In this document: piece by piece, positions 1 through 4,741 of the stretch
Layout of the letters: the number at the start of each line of letters is the position of its first letter
Numbering within the stretch: the first letter of the stretch is position 1
DNA from: an uncultured Bacilli bacterium
Lineage (GTDB): Bacteria > Bacillota_I > Bacilli_A > RF39 > UBA660
Assembly (NCBI GenBank): GCA_947630205.1
Contig: CANRGW010000080.1
Location: forward strand, 1 to 6,164
Length of the DNA stretch: 6,164 nucleotides
Reading direction: 5' to 3'
Program-made: the position numbers and the translations under genes
The notes under the pieces: model-generated
What the model saw: the letters and a program-made list of their open reading frames with translations, nothing else
What the model was told of the DNA's origin: nothing
The model's database searches: none

Positions 1-1
1 A

Positions 2-274
2 AAAGGAATGTTAACCCCTGATACCAAAGTTTTCTTAATTACTAATTCTAATGAATTTACAATGCCAGATTTAACGGGATATTCTCGTATTGATTTAGAG
101 ATTTTATTTAAATATTTAAATATATCTTATTTAATTACCGGTAATGGTTATTTAGTAAGTCAAAGTATTCCGCCGGGAACCCTTCTTACTCCGGAAATGG
201 AAGTAGAACTAGTTTTAAAAAGTAAAGTAGAAGAAAATAAAGAGGAACCCCCTCCTGAAAATCCCGAAACTTAA
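2..274 (+). CDS. C-terminal end of a PASTA-domain penicillin-binding protein (5' partial)
   Basis: The open frame runs in from the left edge (first full codon at base 2), so the ATG at 8 is an internal methionine, not a start. The first residues (KGMLTPDTKVFLIT) resemble the end of one PASTA repeat. A complete repeat follows, from MPDLTGYS (counting from the ATG, about residue 19) through GNGYLVSQSIPPGT to about residue 71. The protein ends in a Glu/Pro-rich tail (EEPPPENPET). The MPD-opening repeat with GNGY and QSIPPGT is the pattern at the C-terminus of division transpeptidases such as Staphylococcus PBP1, streptococcal PBP2x and SpoVD, rather than of PASTA kinases, whose repeats usually open with VPD. 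In that family PASTA repeats lie outside the cell, follow the transpeptidase domain and help in septal peptidoglycan synthesis. The catalytic domain is outside this window, so the PBP assignment rests on the repeat type alone. The stop is TAA, directly followed by a terminator hairpin. Confidence 0.78.
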   Translation, partial: KGMLTPDTKVFLITNSNEFTMPDLTGYSRIDLEILFKYLNISYLITGNGYLVSQSIPPGTLLTPEMEVELVLKSKVEENKEEPPPENPET

Positions 275-312
275 AAAAATATTGAATAGTTAAATTGCTA
301 TTCAATATTTTT
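275..312. terminator. Bidirectional intrinsic terminator between convergent genes
   Basis: A perfect 15-bp inverted repeat lies directly after the PBP stop codon: arms 275-289 and 298-312, with an 8-nt loop (290-297). The outer five pairs are A:T, so each arm supplies a run of T for one strand (308-312 on plus, the complement of 275-279 on minus). The minus-strand ATPase gene ends at 315, so the same hairpin would end transcripts from both convergent genes. The stem is A/T-rich with only two G:C pairs, but its length and position support the call. Confidence 0.85.
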
Positions 313-314
313 AT

Positions 315-2093
315 TTATTTAACATCAACAAACCACGTTCTTGAAATATCAACGTTATTACTTTCTGGAGCCGGATTTGGTTTTTCAATTCGAATAATAG
401 TTGGAATTTTAAATGCTGAACCAAAGACATAACAGTAACCAGGTTGCATTATTTGTAATCTTTTACTTATTTCTTCGGTCATAAAAGGAATAAGTTTTTT
501 TATGTATTCCAAATCTTTTGGATGCGACATTTTAAAAATTAAATAATTATTTACTTGGGATAAAGCCGTTTCGGATAATTCACTAGGTCTTTGAGAAATT
601 AAACCTAAAAGTATTCCATACTTCCGACCTTCTTTACTAATACGTTCAAAGATATTATAACCTAAAAGGGAAACATCAATATCATTTTGCACGTAACGAT
701 GGGCTTCTTCTAAAACAATATGAATTGGGAAAGTTGCTCGTGGTTTATAATTCTTTAAAACATCAAAAAGCATTTTGGAAATAATTTTAACAATTACTTT
801 AGCAAATCTATCATCAACATAATTAATATTAAAATTAACAACTTGGGCTTTTCTTTCACCTTTCATTAACAATCTATTAACATAATTTTCTTTAGTTATA
901 AATTCTTGATAATCAAAATAATTATTATAATAATCATTAACAATATTATTAATTCGAACTTTTAAAAGGTTATTATTATCATAAACTTTTTCACTTTTAA
1001 ATAATCCCTCACTTATAAGAGCAAAATCAATGGCATTTTCTAAATCTTTTAAAGTATAAAAAACATTATTGGTATTATTTTGTTCTTCACTTTTTTCAAT
1101 AAGAAATTGAGAAAAGAAATTCGTTAAAAGTTCCATTTCTCTTAATTTACCATCAGCATCAATTACTAAACAATTTTTTAAAGCCCGATTATATCCAGGT
1201 TGACTAATAACAGTATTTAAATTTAATTCATTAGTTTTATAAAAGGAAAGAATAGAGAAAACTTGATCTCTTATTTGAACAGAGGGACGTCCACTTAAAA
1301 GAATATCCATAATTGCTCTTGCAATAATATCATTTTTTATTTTAGAAATATTTTCATCATCTTGACGGAAAACGGTAACTAAACTTAATGCTTTTTCTAA
1401 GATTTTTAATTGGTCAGGACTAGTTGCATTTAAAAGAATGGCTAAGTCATCAACATCTAATAAATAAGGAGGTATTTTTAAAAGTTCATCATTTGACTCT
1501 AAATCAGTTGTATAACATTTATAAGATATATAAGGATTTATACTTTCAAGTCCTTTAAAAGAATTATGATATTCTCCATAAGTATCAAAGACAAAAATAC
1601 TGGCTTTATAAGGAATTTTACTAGCATTTTGAAAAAGATTTTGAACAATATTAGCAAGTGACCATGATTTACCAGAACCTGTTCCTCCTAGTATTGCAAA
1701 ATGGGAATTAAAAAATTTATTTATATCAAGATAGATTTTTAAATTTTCATAAAGGGGACTATATCCTAAAAATAAACTTCGACTGATAACATTTTCTTGA
1801 CTTAAAACATGGGAAACTCTTGTTTGATCAACTAAATATATTTGCGACTTTAAAGTAGGTTTCGTTGTAATACCAAAAACAAATTCATTATCAATTACTT
1901 CTCCAACTAAATTAACAGTTGCAATATCATCACGAATATTAACTATTTCACCAATTATTGTTTTTTTATCTTGAAGAGCAACATACATATTAATTAAATT
2001 ATCTAATTCTAAAACATTATTAGTAAATTTAAATTGTATACCATTTTCATTAATTTCAATTATTTTTCCTAACATAATATCTTGTCTAATCAA
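315..2093 (-). CDS. HerA/DUF87-type ATPase (FtsK-HerA superfamily)
   Basis: Predicted HerA-like P-loop ATPase of about 592 residues. HerA proteins form hexameric rings that translocate on DNA; archaeal ones work with the nuclease NurA in end resection. An N-terminal beta-rich region (about 8-80) fits the HAS-barrel. Walker A is GGTGSGKS (136-143), followed by the HerA-typical FDTYGEY (169-175). A helical insert spans about 240-420. Walker B is IHIVLEEAH (457-465), with the catalytic acid pair E462/E463. Then come SKEGRKYG (487-493), with R490 in the usual arginine-finger region, and SQRP (500-503). No membrane segments are evident. The longest frame starts with TTG at 2093, which has no Shine-Dalgarno sequence at normal distance. 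The ATG at 2075 (residue 7, MLGKIIEI) fits the family N-terminus better and may be the true start; residue numbers here count from the TTG. It lies 103 bp downstream of rnhC on the same strand. No nurA or sir2 gene is in the window, so the biological role and any nuclease partner remain unknown. Confidence 0.88.
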   Translation of the reverse strand: MIRQDIMLGKIIEINENGIQFKFTNNVLELDNLINMYVALQDKKTIIGEIVNIRDDIATVNLVGEVIDNEFVFGITTKPTLKSQIYLVDQTRVSHVLSQENVISRSLFLGYSPLYENLKIYLDINKFFNSHFAILGGTGSGKSWSLANIVQNLFQNASKIPYKASIFVFDTYGEYHNSFKGLESINPYISYKCYTTDLESNDELLKIPPYLLDVDDLAILLNATSPDQLKILEKALSLVTVFRQDDENISKIKNDIIARAIMDILLSGRPSVQIRDQVFSILSFYKTNELNLNTVISQPGYNRALKNCLVIDADGKLREMELLTNFFSQFLIEKSEEQNNTNNVFYTLKDLENAIDFALISEGLFKSEKVYDNNNLLKVRINNIVNDYYNNYFDYQEFITKENYVNRLLMKGERKAQVVNFNINYVDDRFAKVIVKIISKMLFDVLKNYKPRATFPIHIVLEEAHRYVQNDIDVSLLGYNIFERISKEGRKYGILLGLISQRPSELSETALSQVNNYLIFKMSHPKDLEYIKKLIPFMTEEISKRLQIMQPGYCYVFGSAFKIPTIIRIEKPNPAPESNNVDISRTWFVDVK

Positions 2094-2132
2094 TCTTATA
2101 GAAATACTATTTAACTTCCTATTTGATTAATT

Positions 2133-2139
2133 CCTCCTT
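2133..2139 (-). other. Orphan Shine-Dalgarno sequence upstream of the HerA-like gene
   Basis: Read on the minus strand this is AAGGAGG, a near-perfect ribosome site, yet no ATG, GTG or TTG follows at 4-12 nt. In the ATPase frame an in-frame TAA lies at 2127-2129, so the gene cannot start close to it. The TTG at 2093 is about 40 nt away and the ATG at 2075 nearly 60 nt. A weaker AGGAAG (2115-2120) sits 9 nt before an in-frame ATT (2103-2105), a very rare start type. The site may be vestigial, may act as a standby site, or may show that the start is not where expected. Confidence 0.5.
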
Positions 2140-2145
2140 ATTATA
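2140..2145 (-). promoter_or_regulatory. Possible -10 box of a promoter for the HerA-like gene
   Basis: A perfect TATAAT on the minus strand between rnhC and the ATPase gene, directly abutting the AAGGAGG. No good -35 accompanies it; the best match is a T-rich stretch around 2161-2168 (TTTTCA at 15-bp spacing). A 5-bp dyad (CTTAT/ATAAG, 2137-2147) overlaps it. If used, transcription would begin near 2132-2134 and most of the AAGGAGG would not be transcribed. The alternative is read-through from rnhC, since no strong terminator follows that gene. Confidence 0.4.
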
Positions 2146-2196
2146 AGTTTAACATAAGATTGAAAAAAATGCATTAATATTCTAAAAAAAGAGTTA

Positions 2197-3138
2197 TTAA
2201 ATATAATTAATAATTCTTTCCGTGTTTTTAAAATTAAGTTTAGCAATTTCTTCTAATTTTTGATTACCATATTTTTCTATTATTTCGCGTCCAATTTTAT
2301 CAACTTCTGGACCTGCTCCTTTTGGTAAATTCATATTGATACTATATGATAACTTATCAAATTCTTTTAAAAAGAGAAATCTACTTATAATACTACTTGC
2401 TGCAACGGCTAAGTTTTTATCCTCGGCTTTTGTAATAAAAGTAATACCTTTTTGAATGAATTTTGCTCCTTTTAAATATTCGTAATAACGTTGTTCTCTA
2501 GCAAATTCATCAACAATTATATAATCAACAGTTGGTTTTTCTTGCATTAAGTCATATAAAACTTTATTATGCATGATGGCTTTAACTTTATTCATATTAT
2601 ATTCTTTATGAAAAGTATTATAATCTTTATTATTTAAAATTAAACTTTTATATTTTATTTTCTTAGCAATTAAAGGAGCAATTTCTTTTATTTTTTCATC
2701 GTTTAACTTTTTACTATCACAGACACCTAATTCTTGTAAATAAGGAACATCTTCTTTTTTTACATAAGAAGCAGTTACAACAATAGGACCAAAGTAATCA
2801 CCAGTTCCAACTTCATCACTTCCAACTGAGTTACAATGAATATAATCATTATCATTTTTAGAAACTTCTAATTTTTTAGTTTCTTTTGTTTTCTTTTCAG
2901 AATTAGTAACTATTGCTTTTCCCGAATTTATTTTTTCTGTTTCAATCCAATATTCACTAGCAATATCAGCATCAACTCCTTGAAAAACGGCTTTTAAAGA
3001 AGTATATAAAGTTACAACTGTATCTCCATCATCAGCTTGAAAAAGAGCATATTGAGGTGTTTTTTCTCTTTTTAAATCATCATAAAATTTTAACATCATA
3101 TTTTTAGTTTTTTCACATACTTTTAAAGTAATAGTCAT
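2197..3138 (-). CDS. rnhC: Ribonuclease HIII
   Basis: RNase HIII cleaves the RNA strand of RNA:DNA hybrids in the cytoplasm, helping to remove R-loops and RNA primers. The 313-residue length is normal for the family. Residues 1-66 form the N-terminal TBP-like substrate-binding domain that separates HIII from HII. A Lys/Glu-rich linker (about 70-100) joins it to the catalytic domain. That domain opens with GSDEVGTGDYFGP (106-118), holding catalytic D108 and E109. D210 (IIVDEFA) and E239 (TKAEDKNLAVAASS) match the third and fourth acidic residues of the Bacillus stearothermophilus enzyme, where the fourth is Glu rather than the Asp of HII. DSKKLND (141-147) is also family-typical. The ATG at 3138 is preceded by GGTGA (3143-3147) with a 4-nt gap, and a clear promoter lies just upstream. 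The stop is TAA. No strong terminator separates it from the downstream ATPase gene, so partial co-transcription is plausible. Confidence 0.96.
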   Translation of the reverse strand: MTITLKVCEKTKNMMLKFYDDLKREKTPQYALFQADDGDTVVTLYTSLKAVFQGVDADIASEYWIETEKINSGKAIVTNSEKKTKETKKLEVSKNDNDYIHCNSVGSDEVGTGDYFGPIVVTASYVKKEDVPYLQELGVCDSKKLNDEKIKEIAPLIAKKIKYKSLILNNKDYNTFHKEYNMNKVKAIMHNKVLYDLMQEKPTVDYIIVDEFAREQRYYEYLKGAKFIQKGITFITKAEDKNLAVAASSIISRFLFLKEFDKLSYSINMNLPKGAGPEVDKIGREIIEKYGNQKLEEIAKLNFKNTERIINYI

Positions 3139-3153
3139 AAAATCACCATCTTC

Positions 3154-3182
3154 ATTATATAAAATAATTTATGCTAAATCAA
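3154..3182 (-). promoter_or_regulatory. Sigma-A-type promoter of rnhC
   Basis: On the minus strand TTGATT (3177-3182) and a perfect TATAAT (3154-3159) are separated by exactly 17 bp. The start point expected near 3147 falls at the Shine-Dalgarno sequence (GGTGA, 3143-3147), which implies a leader of only about 9-10 nt before the ATG at 3138. It lies back-to-back with the promoter of the plus-strand lipoprotein gene. Confidence 0.75.
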
Positions 3183-3196
3183 GATTTCTAAAAATA

Positions 3197-3225
3197 TTGC
3201 TCCATTTTTAAAAATATGCTATACT
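3197..3225 (+). promoter_or_regulatory. Extended -10 promoter of the thioredoxin-like lipoprotein gene
   Basis: TTGCTC (3197-3202), a 17-bp spacer and TATACT (3220-3225), with a TG extension at 3217-3218. The expected start near 3231-3233 coincides with the GGTGG ribosome site (3232-3236) before the ATG at 3241, again giving a very short leader. A 9-bp direct repeat, TAAAAATAT, occurs at 3189-3197 and 3209-3217, about two helical turns apart, overlapping the -35 and the spacer. Confidence 0.75.
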
Positions 3226-3240
3226 TATTGTGGTGGTAAA

Positions 3241-3894
3241 ATGCGTACAGTTAAATATTTATTAATAATTATCTTATCAATAGTTCTTTTTACAGGTTGT
3301 AAAAAAGATGATGCTCTTTTATTTAAAGAAGAATATGAAAGTTTAAATTCTAGTGAAGATTATCGAACCGTTAATATTTCGAAAGATAACCCTATGGTTT
3401 ATATAAAAGATACCGAATTAGCAACAAAAATAAAAAATAAAGAGGATATGGTTGTTTATTTTGGTTTTAATCGTTGTCCTTGGTGTCGTAGTATTATAGA
3501 AAATTTATTACAAGTAAGTTCAGATTTAAAAATTGATAAAATTTATTACTTAGATATTTTAAGTATAAGAGATACCAAAAAGGTAGATGAAAATGGTGAA
3601 ATTGTAACGGAAAAAGAGGGAAGTGAGGGTTATCAAGAAATAGTTTCGCTTTTAGGTGATAATTTAGCAGATTACATAGTTGATGGTAATTTACTTGGGA
3701 AAAGAATATATGCTCCTAATATTTTAATTATCAAAAATGGTGAGATAAAACCTGTTATTACAGGATTAAGTTCTTTACAAACAGAACCTAAAATGGAATT
3801 AACTGATGAGATAAAAAAAGACTCTTATGATAAAATTTATAAATTATTAAGTGAATATGCTAATACTACATGTTCCGATTTAAATGGTTGTTAG
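3241..3894 (+). CDS. Thioredoxin-like lipoprotein with a CPWC motif
   Basis: Predicted lipoprotein of 217 residues anchored on the outer face of the membrane. The N-terminus has the lipoprotein signal form: short basic start (MRTVK), hydrophobic stretch 6-18 and lipobox FTGC with lipidated C20, then KKDD. The mature part looks like a thioredoxin fold. A beta strand VVYFGF leads into RCPWCRS with the redox pair C79/C82. A later strand carries YAPNILIIKNGEI, where P159 sits where the cis-proline is expected. CPWC to cis-Pro spans about 80 residues, longer than in classical thioredoxin because of a charged insert at about 105-150. Two more cysteines end the protein (C211 and C217, CX5C). Related small proteins are sometimes labelled bacteriocin transport accessory proteins; that name should not be taken as a function. 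A thiol-disulfide role outside the cell is likely, but the substrate is unknown. It is the first plus-strand gene after the divergent promoter, and the start is supported by GGTGG with a 4-nt gap. Confidence 0.82.
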   Translation: MRTVKYLLIIILSIVLFTGCKKDDALLFKEEYESLNSSEDYRTVNISKDNPMVYIKDTELATKIKNKEDMVVYFGFNRCPWCRSIIENLLQVSSDLKIDKIYYLDILSIRDTKKVDENGEIVTEKEGSEGYQEIVSLLGDNLADYIVDGNLLGKRIYAPNILIIKNGEIKPVITGLSSLQTEPKMELTDEIKKDSYDKIYKLLSEYANTTCSDLNGC

Positions 3895-3916
3895 AAAAAT
3901 AGTTAAAAACTATTTT
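3888..3916 (+). promoter_or_regulatory. Possible weak promoter for the XRE regulator gene
   Basis: TTGTTA (3888-3893) and TATTTT (3911-3916) lie 17 bp apart, each matching 4 of 6 consensus bases. The pair overlaps the lipoprotein stop codon and the hairpin after it, so the T-rich -10 may simply be the terminator tail. If real, the start near 3923 would fall just before the AAGGGGGAG ribosome site. Confidence 0.27.
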
Positions 3917-3918
3917 TT
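3895..3918 (+). terminator. Weak intrinsic terminator or attenuator hairpin
   Basis: Directly after the lipoprotein TAG stop, AAAAATAGTT (3895-3904) pairs with AACTATTTTT (3908-3917) across a 3-nt loop, and the right arm ends in a T run (to 3918). The stem is 10 bp but has a single G:C pair, so termination is probably partial and some read-through into the XRE gene 19 bp later is plausible. Confidence 0.5.
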
Positions 3919-3936
3919 CTTTTAAAGGGGGAGAAA

Positions 3937-4653
3937 ATGAATTTAGAAAGTATTGGAAAATTTATTGCAACTTTAAGAAAAGAACAAGGTTTAACTCAAG
4001 AAGAATTAAGTATAAAATTAGAAACTTCCAGAGAAGCCGTTTCTAAATGGGAAAGAGGTGTTAATTTACCAAATCCCGAATGTTTAATTATGCTTAGTAA
4101 TTTATTTAAAGTAAGTGTTAATGAAATACTTTTAGGAGAAAGAGAAAATTCTAAAAATAAAAAAGAGTTAGAGCAAGTTCCTTTAAACATTTTAGAAGAA
4201 AGTAGAAGAAAATTTAAGAAAAGTTTAGGTATTTTTGTAATTGAGATATTAGTTTTCTTAGTTATTGTTTTAACTTGGTATTTTTTTAATACTTATAGAA
4301 CTATTTATATTTATCGAATAAATGGTGCAAGTGATAATTTTAAGGTAACAGAGGGTTTAGCAATTTTTTCTAAAAATAAGAGTTATTTAAAATTAGGAGA
4401 GATTATTGAATTAAAGGAAGAGGACTATATTAGTTATGAACTTTTCTATTATGATAAAGAGGGATCTGAAAAATTAATATATAAGGAAAATGATGATGAT
4501 TATACTTTAATTTCTATTTCTAAATATGATAATTTTCTTCCTTATAAAGAACGAGATCAGTTAAGTAAAAATATGTATTTAAGGATAATAAGTGCTTCAA
4601 AAGAAGAAGTAATGAAATTAGATTTTCAAGAAGATTTAGTAAATTCTTTTTAG
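3937..4653 (+). CDS. Membrane-anchored XRE-family HTH regulator
   Basis: One-component regulator of 238 residues: a cytoplasmic DNA-binding domain, one membrane span and an outside domain. Residues about 5-62 are a Cro/CI-type HTH, with TQEELSIKLETSREAVSKWE (20-39) covering helices 2 and 3 and then the family-typical ERGVNLPNPECLIMLSNLF. A basic, charged linker (68-96) leads to a single membrane segment at about 97-117 (GIFVIEILVFLVIVLTWYFF). The remaining 120 residues should lie outside. They are rich in Tyr, Glu and Lys and contain GASDNFKVTEGLAIF, a conserved-looking start of a small beta-rich domain that I cannot name. There is no kinase or cysteine-based sensor; its only cysteine, C49, is in the HTH. 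The ribosome site AAGGGGGAG (3925-3933) is strong and fixes the ATG. It probably senses an envelope signal and regulates nearby or its own genes; this is inferred from architecture, and the target is unknown. Confidence 0.87.
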   Translation: MNLESIGKFIATLRKEQGLTQEELSIKLETSREAVSKWERGVNLPNPECLIMLSNLFKVSVNEILLGERENSKNKKELEQVPLNILEESRRKFKKSLGIFVIEILVFLVIVLTWYFFNTYRTIYIYRINGASDNFKVTEGLAIFSKNKSYLKLGEIIELKEEDYISYELFYYDKEGSEKLIYKENDDDYTLISISKYDNFLPYKERDQLSKNMYLRIISASKEEVMKLDFQEDLVNSF

Positions 4654-4674
4654 GACACATTATGTCCTTTTTTT
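4652..4674 (+). terminator. Intrinsic terminator after the XRE regulator gene
   Basis: AGGACA (4652-4657) and TGTCCT (4663-4668) form a 6-bp stem with three G:C pairs and a 5-nt loop, followed by a run of T through 4674. The left arm overlaps the TAG stop codon (4651-4653). This is the best plus-strand terminator in the window and argues that the next gene is at least partly transcribed on its own. Confidence 0.82.
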
Positions 4675-4717
4675 AATTGGACGTTTTGAACTCTTACTTT
4701 TTAGAAAGAGGAAAGTT

Positions 4718-4732
4718 ATGCTTTTGACGTGA
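4718..4732 (+). other. Possible four-codon leader ORF before the VanZ-like gene
   Basis: ATG CTT TTG ACG TGA encodes MLLT and is preceded by AGAGGAAAG (4707-4715), a good ribosome site 2 nt upstream. Its TGA overlaps the AGGTGA ribosome site of the VanZ-like gene by one base. Such a minimal ORF could couple or tune translation of the gene 9 nt further on, but an ORF this short is easily explained by chance. Confidence 0.15.
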
Positions 4733-4741
4733 GGTGATGAA

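Larger units (their letters stand above)
2090..2163. repeat. 10-bp inverted repeat framing the rnhC-HerA intergenic region
   Basis: TCAATCTTAT at 2090-2099 is the exact reverse complement of ATAAGATTGA at 2154-2163, with 54 bp between. On the minus strand the downstream arm contains the TTG codon (2091-2093), and the -10 box and orphan Shine-Dalgarno sequence lie inside the loop. An RNA reading through from rnhC would contain both arms and could pair. An RNA from the internal promoter would lack the upstream arm. Short A/T-rich repeats do arise by chance, so function is uncertain. Confidence 0.45.

Noticed and set aside
315..2093. Sir2-HerA or HerA-based phage-defence system
   Set aside because: Only the ATPase is present; neighbours are RNase HIII and a penicillin-binding protein, with no Sir2, nuclease or other effector, so a defence call is not supported.
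2164..2196. Terminator for rnhC in the A/T-rich sequence after its stop
   Set aside because: There are T runs on the minus strand, but no stable stem precedes them; only short self-complementary A/T words were found.
3996..4190. 64-residue minus-strand open frame
   Set aside because: It lies wholly inside the XRE gene on the opposite strand, has no supporting ribosome site and shows no family features; it is a shadow of the HTH coding sequence.
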